A DNA stretch of 64,000 nt, from contig NZ_CP126260.1 in the NCBI RefSeq assembly GCF_003234365.2, forward strand, positions 3,534,001-3,598,000, in the 5' to 3' direction. The position numbers and the translations under genes were made by a program. The notes under the pieces were generated by a model. That model was not told the origin of the DNA and made no database searches. It saw nothing but the letters and a program-made list of their open reading frames with translations. Each line of letters begins with the position of its first letter. Within the stretch, counting starts at the first letter, position 1. Below are positions 53,692 to 63,361 of the stretch, in pieces. This DNA is from Curtobacterium sp. MCJR17_020 (GTDB taxonomy: Bacteria > Actinomycetota > Actinomycetes > Actinomycetales > Microbacteriaceae).

Positions 53692-54810
53692 TCACTGGTG
53701 GTACGGCGCCACGACCACTTCTACTCGCTGGAACTCCTTGACGTCGGAGTATCCGGTCGTCGCCATCGAGCGGCGCAGCGCACCGACGAGGTTGGCGCGG
53801 CCGTCGAACGTCGGGGTCGGGCCGTTCAGCACGTTCTCGAGTGGGGCGATCGTGCCCACCTCGACCCGGCGGCCACGGGGCAGCTCCGGGTGGTGCGCCT
53901 CGGCACCCCAGTGGAAGCCGCCGCCCGGTGCCTCGGTGGCACGGGCGAGCGCGGTACCGAGCATGACGGCGTCCGCACCGACCGCGATCGCCTTGACGAT
54001 GTCGCCGGCGGTGTCGAGACCGCCGTCGGCGATGACGTGCACGTAGCGGCCACCCGACTCGTCGAGGTAGTCACGACGCGCACCCGCGACGTCGGCGACC
54101 GCGGTGGCCATCGGCGCGTGGATGCCCAGCGCGGCACGCGTGGTGGACGCAGCACCGCCACCGAAGCCGACGAGGACGCCGGCAGCACCCGTGCGCATGA
54201 GGTGCAGCGCCGACGTGTACGTCGAGGCACCGCCCACGATCACCGGGACGTCGAGCTCGTAGATGAACTTCTTGAGGTTGAGGGGCTCTTCGTTCTGCGA
54301 CACGTGCTCGGCCGAGACCGTCGTGCCACGGATGACGAACAGGTCGACACCGGCGTCGACGACCGTCTTCGAGAACTCCTGCGTGCGCTGCGGGCTGAGC
54401 GAGCCGGCGACCGGCACCCCGGCGGCACGGATCTCGGCCAGGCGCGCGGTGATCAGCTCGGCCTTGATCGGCTCGGAGTAGATCTCCTGCATGCGCTTCG
54501 TGACGTTGCCGTCGGTGAGCGACTTGATCTCGTCGTAGTAGGGCGTCGGGTCCTCGTAGCGGGTCCACAGCCCCTCGAGGTCGAGGACGCCCAGGATGCC
54601 GAGCTTGCCCATCTGGATGACCGTGGCCGGCGAGGACACGGAGTCCATCGGCGCGGAGAGGATCGGCGACGCGAAGGTGAACGCGTCGATCGACCACTGC
54701 ACGCTGACGTCGCGCGGGTCACGCGTCCGCCTGGAGGGGACCACCGCGATGTCGTCGAACGCGTACGCCCGACGTCCGCGCTTGCCTGCACCGATCTCGA
54801 CTTCGCTCAC
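53692..54810 (-). CDS. guaB3: GuaB3-type IMP dehydrogenase-related protein
   Basis: A 372-residue TIM barrel of the IMPDH/GMPR family without CBS domains. It has ASPILSAPMDSVSSPATVIQ and HVIADGGLDTAGDIVKAIAV. The catalytic loop region reads FVIRGTTVSAEHV, lacking the Cys of GSICTT that guaB at 59714 has. This is typical of actinobacterial and cyanobacterial GuaB3, whose reductase or dehydrogenase role has been unclear. GTG 54810 follows TAGGCT by 6 nt. Confidence 0.93.
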   Translation of the reverse strand: MSEVEIGAGKRGRRAYAFDDIAVVPSRRTRDPRDVSVQWSIDAFTFASPILSAPMDSVSSPATVIQMGKLGILGVLDLEGLWTRYEDPTPYYDEIKSLTDGNVTKRMQEIYSEPIKAELITARLAEIRAAGVPVAGSLSPQRTQEFSKTVVDAGVDLFVIRGTTVSAEHVSQNEEPLNLKKFIYELDVPVIVGGASTYTSALHLMRTGAAGVLVGFGGGAASTTRAALGIHAPMATAVADVAGARRDYLDESGGRYVHVIADGGLDTAGDIVKAIAVGADAVMLGTALARATEAPGGGFHWGAEAHHPELPRGRRVEVGTIAPLENVLNGPTPTFDGRANLVGALRRSMATTGYSDVKEFQRVEVVVAPYHQ

Positions 54811-54816
54811 CCGGCA

Positions 54817-54822
54817 AGCCTA
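54817..54822 (-). promoter_or_regulatory. -10 box TAGGCT, leaderless start of guaB3
   Basis: TAGGCT, then TGCCGG, then GTG 54810 on the minus strand. Confidence 0.6.
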
Positions 54823-54872
54823 CCGGGCAGGTCCGGGGGCGTGCACGGACCGGACGGTGCGGTCAGCGGCTG

Positions 54873-54968
54873 GCGACCTCGCACCGTGCGAGGGGCGCCA
54901 CGCTTGGTGCGAGGTTCCGTCTTCCGTGCGAGGTCGCGAGGGTCGCACGACGTCCGGAACCTCGCACC
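54873..54968. repeat. Interleaved palindromic repeat cluster, GTGCGAGGTT family
   Basis: Four related units form two interleaved inverted pairs: GCGACCTCGCAC (54873-54884) with GTGCGAGGTCGC (54926-54937), and GGTGCGAGGTTCCG (54906-54919) with its exact inverse (54955-54968). Both pairs are perfect. The order A-B-A'-B' cannot form as two nested stems, only as alternatives or a pseudoknot. Confidence 0.85.
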
Positions 54969-54988
54969 ACTCGGGCGTCAGCGCGCGG

Positions 54989-55180
54989 TCAGCGGGGGCG
55001 GCGCGGCGGCCGCCGTCGCTTGCGGAGCACCCGCAGCACGAAGCCGAGCAGGAGCGCGAGCACCACGAGCACGACCAGGAGGGCAGCCGCCACCTTCACG
55101 AGCAGCGCCGCACCGACGAACAGCGCGATGAAGACCACCCACACCAGGGCGTCCATCGCACCCGCCGACAGTCTCTGCAC
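54989..55180 (-). CDS. Small membrane protein with basic tail
   Basis: A 63-residue protein: a short polar start, a nearly continuous hydrophobic stretch at about 10-50 (one long or two short helices) and a very basic end (RKRRRPPRRPR). GTG 55180 was chosen because TATCGT lies 7 nt upstream; ATG 55156 is an alternative. No family recognised. Confidence 0.65.
   Translation of the reverse strand: MQRLSAGAMDALVWVVFIALFVGAALLVKVAAALLVVLVVLALLLGFVLRVLRKRRRPPRRPR
55088..55093 (-). other. Placeholder-free note: interior of small membrane gene, no separate element
   Basis: No separate element is supported here. The -10 box of this gene is at 55188-55193 and is listed on its own. Confidence 0.05.
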
Positions 55181-55187
55181 CTGCGGA

Positions 55188-55193
55188 ACGATA
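55188..55193 (-). promoter_or_regulatory. -10 box TATCGT, leaderless start of the small membrane gene
   Basis: TATCGT, 7 nt, GTG 55180 on the minus strand. Confidence 0.55.
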
Positions 55194-55369
55194 CCGACCC
55201 GGCGGACGCGGGGCGGGCCTCCCGTCCGGTCCGGAGCCGGCCACGCACCGTCGCGAGCCGACGGGGCCCAACGTGCAGGAGCGGGGCCGTGCGGCGCGAA
55301 GCGACCACGCACGGCCCCACCCGTCGCGGATACCACCCCCACAGCGGCACCCGCAGTCGACACAGCGCG

Positions 55370-56176
55370 CTAGCGCCCTGCGTCGACGTCCTTTGCGAGC
55401 GTCCCGAGGTACAGCTCGATGACCTTCGGGTCGTCCGCGAGTTCCTTCCCCGTGCCCGAGTACGCGTTCCGCCCCTGGTCGAGCACGTACCCACGATCGC
55501 AGATCTGCAGACAGCGTCGCGCGTTCTGCTCCACCATCACGATCGACACACCGGCCTTGTTGATCCGGCGGGTCCGCAGGAACGTCTCGTCCTGGCGCAC
55601 CGGGGAAAGCCCGGCACTCGGCTCGTCGAGCAGCAGCACCTTCGGGTCCATCATCAGCGCGCGTGCCATGGCGACCGACTGCCGCTCACCGCCGGACAGG
55701 GACCCCGCCCGCTGACCGCGCCGCTGCGCGAGCACCGGGAACAGGTCGTAGATGACCTCGAGCCGCTCGGCGAACTTCCGGGGCCGCAGGTACAGCCCCA
55801 TCTGCAGGTTCTCCTCGATGGACAGCGACGGGAACACGTTGTTCGTCTGCGGGACGAAGCCGACGCCGGCCTGGACGAGCTTGTTCGCCTTGAGGTTCGT
55901 GATGTCCTCGCCCTGCAGGGTGACCGAGCCCTCACGGATCGACACGAGACCGAACAGGGCCTTGAGCAGCGTGGACTTGCCCGCACCGTTCGGCCCGATG
56001 ATCCCGATCAGCTCGCCGGGGTAGCAGTCCAGGTCGCAGCCGTTCAGGATGTTCACGCCCGGCAGGTAGCCGGCGACGAGGTTCTTCGCGCGCAGCACCG
56101 GCTCGCGTTCCAACGTGGCCGCCTGGGACGGACTGGAGGCGCTGCTCGCGTTCGTGGGGTCGACTGCGTCCGTCAT
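55370..56176 (-). CDS. livF: Branched-chain amino-acid ABC transporter ATPase LivF
   Basis: A 268-residue ATPase: Walker A GPNGAGKST, Q-loop PQTNNVFPSL, signature LSGGERQSVAMARAL, Walker B LLLDEPSAGLSP and switch region VEQNARRCLQI. It powers uptake of leucine, isoleucine, valine or related ligands together with LivG. It overlaps livG by 4 nt (ATGA) and has GGAGAAG before its start. The first about 20 residues are an Ala/Ser-rich extension. Confidence 0.94.
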   Translation of the reverse strand: MTDAVDPTNASSASSPSQAATLEREPVLRAKNLVAGYLPGVNILNGCDLDCYPGELIGIIGPNGAGKSTLLKALFGLVSIREGSVTLQGEDITNLKANKLVQAGVGFVPQTNNVFPSLSIEENLQMGLYLRPRKFAERLEVIYDLFPVLAQRRGQRAGSLSGGERQSVAMARALMMDPKVLLLDEPSAGLSPVRQDETFLRTRRINKAGVSIVMVEQNARRCLQICDRGYVLDQGRNAYSGTGKELADDPKVIELYLGTLAKDVDAGR

Positions 56177-57075
56177 CGGGTCTTCTCCTCTGCTGCTGCG
56201 TCCGCCGCGTCTTCTTCCGCGACTTCCTCCGCCAGTTCCTCGAAGGTCTCCTCGGTGAGGAGCGAATCGTCGCCCAGGTCGGTGTCGTGGTGCGCACCCA
56301 GGTACGCGTCGATGACCGCCTGGTCGTCCATCACGGTGTCGGCAGGGCCCTCGGCGACGACCTTGCCCTCGGCCATCACGACCACCCAGTCCGAGATGTG
56401 CCGGACCATGTGCATGTCGTGCTCGACGAACAGCACGGTCATGCCGTCGTCGCGCAGGGACTGGATGTGCCCGAGCAGCGACTGCGTCAGCGCGGGGTTC
56501 ACGCCCGCCATCGGCTCGTCGAGCATGATCATCGTCGGGTCGGACATCAGCGCCCTGGCCATCTCGAGGAGCTTCCGCTGGCCACCCGACAGCGAACCGG
56601 CGTAGTCGTCCGCCTTGTCGTCGAGCTTGAAGCGGGCGAGCAGGTCCTCGGCCTTCGCGGTGATCTCCCGCTCGCGCTTCGCCCACACCGGCTTGACCAG
56701 CGCGGCGAAGAAGTTCTCGCCGGGCTGGTCACGGGCGCCGAGCAGCATGTTCTGCATCACGGTGAGCCGCGACAACGCCTTCGTCAGCTGGAAGGTGCGG
56801 ACCATGCCGCGGTTGGCGATGTGGGTCGCGCTCGTCTTCTGCAGCGTGGTGCCGTTGAACTGCGTCCTGGCGCCGGGGCTCGGCTTGTCGAAGCCGGTCA
56901 ACAGGTTGAAGAAGGTCGTCTTGCCGGCGCCGTTCGGGCCGATCAGGGCCGTGATGGAGCCGCGCTGGACCTCGAGGTGGTCGACGTCCACGGCGGTCAT
57001 GCCGCCGAAGTGCCGGGTGACGCCGTCGACCGTGAGGATCGGGTCGGCCTTCGTGTAGCCGTAGGTCTCAGACAC
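56173..57075 (-). CDS. livG: Branched-chain amino-acid ABC transporter ATPase LivG
   Basis: A 300-residue ATPase: Walker A GPNGAGKTTFFNLLTGF, signature LSGGQRKLLEMARAL, Walker B IMLDEPMAGVNP and switch His FVEHDMHMV. A C-terminal 35-residue Glu/Asp/Ala-rich tail is unusual and may be disordered. It overlaps livM by 8 nt and livF by 4 nt. Confidence 0.94.
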   Translation of the reverse strand: MSETYGYTKADPILTVDGVTRHFGGMTAVDVDHLEVQRGSITALIGPNGAGKTTFFNLLTGFDKPSPGARTQFNGTTLQKTSATHIANRGMVRTFQLTKALSRLTVMQNMLLGARDQPGENFFAALVKPVWAKREREITAKAEDLLARFKLDDKADDYAGSLSGGQRKLLEMARALMSDPTMIMLDEPMAGVNPALTQSLLGHIQSLRDDGMTVLFVEHDMHMVRHISDWVVVMAEGKVVAEGPADTVMDDQAVIDAYLGAHHDTDLGDDSLLTEETFEELAEEVAEEDAADAAAEEKTR

Positions 57076-58054
57076 TGAACGTCAGCTCCTTCTTGTTGCC
57101 GAGCAGGCCCTGTGGTCGGAACACGATCAGGAGCATGAGCGCGACGCCGACGAGCACGTACGAGAACTGCTCGGCCTGCTGGGCGTTCATGATCGAGTCG
57201 GGGATGAAGTCGCCGGCCAGGGTGCGGATGAAGAGCCGGACGACGAAGAACAGCACTGCGCCGAGCACCGGACCGAACACCGTCGCGGCACCGCCGAGGA
57301 TGAGCGCCGTCCAGATGAAGAACGTCATCGAGCGGCCCATGGCGTCCGGTTGCACCGAACTCGGCAGCACGTAGATGATCCCGGCGATCGCACCGAGCGC
57401 ACCACCGAACACGAGCGCCTGCATCTTGTACGAGTAGACGTTCTTGCCGAGGGAGCGGACGGCGTCCTCGTCCTCGCGGATCGCCTTGAGGACACGGCCC
57501 CAGGGGCTGCGCATGAGCAGGAAGAGCACGAAGGTGAACAGCGCGACGAGGGCCCAGGCGGCGATGCGGATCCACCAGCCGTTGACGCCGTTGTTGGCGT
57601 AGGTGAACCAGAGGATGGTCGTGGTGCCGTCCGGCAGCGGGCTCAGGGCGGTGAACGGGTCGCGGTAGCTCGACCCGGTGATGCCGTTGGAGCCACCCGT
57701 CGTCGTGGTCAGCAGGCTGGAGCGGCCGACCATGCGGATGATCTCGGCGCCGGAGATCGTCACGATCGCCAGGTAGTCGCCGCGGAGCCGCAACGTCGGG
57801 ACGCCGAGGATGATCGCGAACACGATGGCGACGAGCAGGGCGATGAGCACGGCCATCACGAACGGCAGCCCGTTCGTGATGGAGATCGCGAAGCCGTAGG
57901 CGCCGAGCAGCAGGAACGCCGCCTGGCCCATGTTCACGAGCCCGGTCAGGCCGAAGTGCACGTTCAGTCCGATGGCCGCCAGGGCGAACGCCGCCGTGGT
58001 GGGGGCGAGGGCCTCCTGGGTGAGCGAGGACAGCAGGTTGAGGATGTAGTCCAT
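57068..58054 (-). CDS. livM: Branched-chain amino-acid ABC transporter permease LivM
   Basis: A 328-residue permease with about nine hydrophobic helices and LivM blocks GLNVHFGLTGLVNMGQAAFL, RLRGDYLAIVTISGAEIIR and the ATPase-contact segment GRVLKAIREDEDAVRSLGKN (the EAA-like loop). It starts 12 nt after the livH stop. Confidence 0.94.
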   Translation of the reverse strand: MDYILNLLSSLTQEALAPTTAAFALAAIGLNVHFGLTGLVNMGQAAFLLLGAYGFAISITNGLPFVMAVLIALLVAIVFAIILGVPTLRLRGDYLAIVTISGAEIIRMVGRSSLLTTTTGGSNGITGSSYRDPFTALSPLPDGTTTILWFTYANNGVNGWWIRIAAWALVALFTFVLFLLMRSPWGRVLKAIREDEDAVRSLGKNVYSYKMQALVFGGALGAIAGIIYVLPSSVQPDAMGRSMTFFIWTALILGGAATVFGPVLGAVLFFVVRLFIRTLAGDFIPDSIMNAQQAEQFSYVLVGVALMLLIVFRPQGLLGNKKELTFSV

Positions 58055-58066
58055 GCGCGTGCTCCC

Positions 58067-59461
58067 TTAGCCGACCCGCTCGGCGCGGCCGAAGATGCCC
58101 TGCGGCCGGAACAGCAGGATGAGGATGAGGATGACGAGGGCGGTGGCGTACTTGAAGTCACCGGGGAGCACGAGGTTCGTGAGCTCGACGACGACGCCGA
58201 TGATCATCGACCCGACCAGCGCGCCGTAGGCCGTCCCGAGACCGCCGAGCGTCACCGAGGCGAACATGAGCAGGAGCAGCTGCAGGCCGGTCTGCCAGTT
58301 CACGCCGTTGAGCACCAGGCCGAGCATCACGCCGGACAGGCCGGCGAGACCCGCGGCGAGCGTCCACACGAACCGGATGACCCGGTCGACGTCGATGCCG
58401 GACGCCGCGGCGAGCGCCGGGTTGTCCGACACTGCTCGGGTGGCCCGGCCGAAACGGGTCTTCGCCAGGAACAGGCCGGTGGCGATCAGGACGACCAGCG
58501 CGATGCCCATCGCCACGTAGGACTGCACCGTGAGCGTGACCCCGGCGAACCGGACGGTCTCGGGGTTGCCCTGCTGGATCCGGACGGTCGCTGCTCCGAA
58601 GAAGTACTGGAACGCGTACTGGGCGGCGATCGACAGACCGATCGTCACGATCATGAGCTGCGTGAGGCTGATCCGCTTGCGCCGGAGCGGCCGCCAGATC
58701 CCGGCGTCCTGCAGGTACCCGGTGGCCGCGCACAGCAGCGTGACGACGATGCCGGTCACCCAGATGTTCCAGCCGAGCTGGTTCGCGAACACGTAGGCCA
58801 GCAGCCCGCCGAGGGTGACCTGCTCGCCGTGCGAGAAGCTCGACAGCCCCGTCGTGCCGTAGATGAGCGAGAGACCGATCGACGCCAGCGCGATGAGCAG
58901 GCCGAGGCGGATCCCCGAGGCGAACTGCTGCCAGGCCCGTTGCGGGCTGACGCTCGACGAGTCCGTCGTGGTGGTGGCGCCCTTCTGGTCGGACAGCTGG
59001 AAGATCTGCCCGACGTTGGCGTTCAGGGTCGCCTGGACCTTGCGTTCCGCGTCCGCCGCGTTCGTCAGGTACTGGCCCTTCGGCAGGGTGTCCTGGTCGA
59101 CGCTCACGGTGTACTCGCCGGCCTCGTCGACGCTGACCGACCAGCGGCCGTCGGCGTTCGTGGTGGCGGTCTCGGCGAAGCCACCGGGCCCGGCGACGTC
59201 GACGTCGACGTCCTCGGCCGGTTCCCGCTCGGAGTCGGTGATCGTGCCCTGGATGCACCCGTTCGTCGGGCTGACGGTGCAGGCCTGACTGGTCGCCGGT
59301 GCCGACGTGGCGCTGAAGGCCGGCAGGGTGACCGCCCAGTCGATCAGGAAGGTCGCCAGGAACGCGGCGACGAGCACGGCCGCGAGGACCGGTCGACGTC
59401 GCGCCTGGCGGAGGCGGAACAGACGCGGCTGCGCCCGTCCCGGAGGAGTGATGGATCCCAC
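58067..59461 (-). CDS. livH: LivH-type permease with extra extracytoplasmic N-terminal domain
   Basis: A 464-residue permease, well over the usual about 290. Residues about 25-45 are an additional membrane segment. Residues about 60-150 form a carboxypeptidase-regulatory or Ig-like domain (CIQGTITDSEREPAEDVDVD, TTNADGRWSVSVDEAGEYTV). The LivH core follows at about 185-464 (SLIYGTTGLSSFSHGEQVTL, GRATRAVSDNPALAAASGID). The extra domain would face the outside, where the LivJ lipoprotein docks. GTG 59461 is the chosen start; GAGAGG lies about 10 nt upstream. A longer form starting at 59527 is possible. Confidence 0.9.
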   Translation of the reverse strand: MGSITPPGRAQPRLFRLRQARRRPVLAAVLVAAFLATFLIDWAVTLPAFSATSAPATSQACTVSPTNGCIQGTITDSEREPAEDVDVDVAGPGGFAETATTNADGRWSVSVDEAGEYTVSVDQDTLPKGQYLTNAADAERKVQATLNANVGQIFQLSDQKGATTTTDSSSVSPQRAWQQFASGIRLGLLIALASIGLSLIYGTTGLSSFSHGEQVTLGGLLAYVFANQLGWNIWVTGIVVTLLCAATGYLQDAGIWRPLRRKRISLTQLMIVTIGLSIAAQYAFQYFFGAATVRIQQGNPETVRFAGVTLTVQSYVAMGIALVVLIATGLFLAKTRFGRATRAVSDNPALAAASGIDVDRVIRFVWTLAAGLAGLSGVMLGLVLNGVNWQTGLQLLLLMFASVTLGGLGTAYGALVGSMIIGVVVELTNLVLPGDFKYATALVILILILLFRPQGIFGRAERVG

Positions 59462-61216
<1,755 letters not shown>

Positions 61217-61229
61217 GCCGACTGCACCC

Positions 61230-61264
61230 CGAACGCCCCGCTCCCCACCGGAGCGGGGCGTTCG
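61230..61264 (+). terminator. Terminator of guaB
   Basis: CGAACGCCCCGCTCC-CCACC-GGAGCGGGGCGTTCG, a 15-bp perfect stem 13 nt after the stop. Confidence 0.85.
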
Positions 61265-61278
61265 TCGTCCGCCGGCAG

Positions 61279-61284
61279 TAGTGT
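61279..61284 (+). promoter_or_regulatory. -10 box TAGTGT, leaderless start of the VOC gene
   Basis: TAGTGT, then CACGGC, then ATG 61291. Confidence 0.6.
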
Positions 61285-61290
61285 CACGGC

Positions 61291-61674
61291 ATGGTCAGCG
61301 CCGTCTCCCACACCACGATCGACTGCCGTGACGCCTTCGCCCTGTCGGAGTGGTGGAAGCAGGTCCTCGGCTACGTCGACATCGACGACGACCCGAACGG
61401 CCCCGGGCACGAGGAGTGCATGATCACCGCACCCGACGGCTCGCACCAGGTGCTGTTCATCCAGGTCCCCGAGGCGAAGTCCGTGAAGAACCGGATCCAC
61501 TTCGACCTGCGCCCCACCGACCGCACGCGCGATGCCGAGGTCGAGCGGCTGCGGGGCATCGGTGCGACCGAGCTCGCCGACCTCCGGAACGACGACGGCG
61601 GCTGGGTCGTGTTCGCGGATCCGGAGGGCAACGAGTTCTGCGTGCTGCGTTCCGTGGCTGAACTCGACGGCTGA
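61291..61674 (+). CDS. VOC (glyoxalase/bleomycin-resistance fold) protein
   Basis: A 127-residue VOC protein of the glyoxalase-like-domain type common in actinobacteria: SHTTIDCRDAFALSEWWKQV at the start, HQVLFIQVPEAKSVKNRIHF in the middle, and FADPEGNEFCVLR with a metal-site Glu at the end. The substrate is unknown. It lies between guaB and the LivJ gene on the same strand but is bounded by a terminator and its own promoter. Confidence 0.9.
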   Translation: MVSAVSHTTIDCRDAFALSEWWKQVLGYVDIDDDPNGPGHEECMITAPDGSHQVLFIQVPEAKSVKNRIHFDLRPTDRTRDAEVERLRGIGATELADLRNDDGGWVVFADPEGNEFCVLRSVAELDG

Positions 61675-61865
61675 CGCGGAGCCGGTCCGGGGTGCCGATC
61701 CCTGATCCTCCGCACAGGAACATCACGGCTCGGTAACGAAACACTTTTGCGTACCGCCCCGTCACACGGGCGAAACACATGGACCTTACGTTTCTCGACA
61801 TCCAGTGGAGGCGCCGCGTTCGACCCGAAGCGGCACGGCCTCCGCGCAGAGAAAGGGCTCCACGG
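61675..61865. other. Promoter region of the LivJ gene
   Basis: About 190 bp without a gene. GGTAACGAAACACTTTTGCG around 61735-61755 is AT-rich and likely contains the promoter. Two CACACGGG/CGAAACAC-type short repeats are visible. No terminator was identified for the VOC gene. Confidence 0.45.
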
Positions 61866-63197
61866 ATGATCAGAACCACCCGTGCCACCACGGCACTGGC
61901 GTTGGCAGGCGCAGTAGCCGTCCTGCTCGCCGCGTGTTCCACCACCAGCAGCGGCGACTCCCCGTCCAGCTCGGCGTCGAGCGGTGCGAAGAAGGACCCC
62001 GCCGCCAGCTGCAAGGCCCCCGACACCCCCAGCACCGACGCGCTGAAGATCGGCACGATCCTGCCGCTCACCGGTTCGCTGGCGTACCTGAACCCGCCGG
62101 CCGAGTCCGGCGTCGGCCTCGCGGTCAAGGACATCAACGCCGCGGGCGGCGTCCTCGACAAGGACGTCACCATCGACCCGGCGACGGACTCGGGCGACAG
62201 CAACGACATGACCGTGTCGAGCTCGGCCGCGACGAAGCTCGTGAACGCGAAGGTCCCGGTCGCGATCGGCGCCGAGTCCTCGTCGGTCACGCTCAACGTC
62301 ATCGACCAGCTCACCAGCAACTGCATCGTCGAGATCTCGCCCGCGAACACCGCGAGCGACCTCTCCGGCTACTCGTCGTACTACTACCGGACCGCTCCGC
62401 CGGACTCGGTGCAGGGTTCGGCGCTCGGTCAGCTCGTGACCGGTGACGGCAACGCCAAGGTCGCGTTCCTCGTCTTCAACGACACCTACGGCACGGGCCT
62501 CCGCAACTCGGTGCAGTCCGCGGTCGAGGCCTCCGGTGGCCAGGTCGTCTACGGCGGCAAGGGCGAGGGCCAGGAGTTCCCGCCCGGTCAGACCACGTTC
62601 TCGTCCGAGGTGACGGCCGCACTCGCAGCCAAGCCGGACGCGATCGTCGTCCTGGCCTTCGACGAGACGAAGTCGATCATCCCGGAGCTCGTCTCGCAGG
62701 GGAACACGGCGAAGATCTACATGTCCGACGGCAACACGGCCGACTACTCGAAGGACTTCGACAAGGGCACCCTGACCGGCGCCCAGGGCACCATCCCCGG
62801 TGCCTCGCCGAAGGACGACTTCAAGAAGCAACTGTCCGCCTTCTACAAGGAGTCGTCGAACAAGACGCTCGCCGACTACTCGTACGCGGCGGAGTCCTAC
62901 GACGCCACCGTCCTCGCAGCCCTCGCTGCGGTGAAGGGCAAGGGCACCGACTCGGGCACCATCCAGGCCAACATGGCCGCGGTCTCCGGCGCGGACGGCG
63001 GCACCGAGTGCGCCACGTTCAAGGAGTGCGTTGCACTCCTCGACGACGGCAAGGACATCCACTACACCGGCCCGTCCGGCATCGGTCCGTTCGACGACAA
63101 CAACGACCCGTCGAGCGCCTACATCGGCATCTACAAGTTCGACGGTGCCAACAAGCCCGTCTACCAGAGCGCCATCCAGGGCGCGGTCAAGAAGTAA
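61866..63197 (+). CDS. Branched-chain amino-acid-binding lipoprotein (LivJ type)
   Basis: A 443-residue ABC substrate-binding lipoprotein. Signal peptide with lipobox LLAACSTT (Cys about residue 23), a Ser-rich linker, then a periplasmic-binding-protein type 1 fold: LKIGTILPLTGSLAYLNPPA, VAIGAESSSVTLNVIDQL, KVAFLVFNDTYGTGLRNSVQ and YAAESYDATVLAALAAVKGK. It is anchored outside the membrane and delivers ligand to LivHM. Unusually it is 2.4 kb from livHMGF and on the opposite strand, with guaB and a VOC gene between. ATG 61866 has AAAGGG upstream. Confidence 0.94.
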   Translation: MIRTTRATTALALAGAVAVLLAACSTTSSGDSPSSSASSGAKKDPAASCKAPDTPSTDALKIGTILPLTGSLAYLNPPAESGVGLAVKDINAAGGVLDKDVTIDPATDSGDSNDMTVSSSAATKLVNAKVPVAIGAESSSVTLNVIDQLTSNCIVEISPANTASDLSGYSSYYYRTAPPDSVQGSALGQLVTGDGNAKVAFLVFNDTYGTGLRNSVQSAVEASGGQVVYGGKGEGQEFPPGQTTFSSEVTAALAAKPDAIVVLAFDETKSIIPELVSQGNTAKIYMSDGNTADYSKDFDKGTLTGAQGTIPGASPKDDFKKQLSAFYKESSNKTLADYSYAAESYDATVLAALAAVKGKGTDSGTIQANMAAVSGADGGTECATFKECVALLDDGKDIHYTGPSGIGPFDDNNDPSSAYIGIYKFDGANKPVYQSAIQGAVKK

Positions 63198-63217
63198 CCA
63201 CCACTACCGGTCCCACT

Positions 63218-63317
63218 CTGGGCCCGAGTCTCGGCTTCACGGAGCCGAGACTCGGGCCCAGCGACGTTTCTCGGTGTCGCGCACGCGAGAACTGTCGCAC
63301 ACGCCGAGACTCGGGCC
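63218..63317. repeat. Intergenic hairpin plus extra copy of GCCGAGACTCGGGCC
   Basis: CTGGGCCCGAGTCTCGGCT (63218-63236) and its exact inverse (63243-63261) form a 19-bp stem with a 6-nt loop, 20 nt after the LivJ stop. A third copy of GCCGAGACTCGGGCC lies at 63303-63317, with further related TCTCGGTG/CGCGAGA pieces between. The stem may terminate LivJ. Confidence 0.85.
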
Positions 63318-63361
63318 AGGCGCGGCGCGGACAGACGGACTGGAGGCCCGGGGTGCGTCCG

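Noticed and set aside
55088..55093. A separate regulatory element inside the small membrane gene
   Set aside because: Arose from misplacing the -10 box; the supported site is 55188-55193. The low-confidence entry at this position should be ignored.
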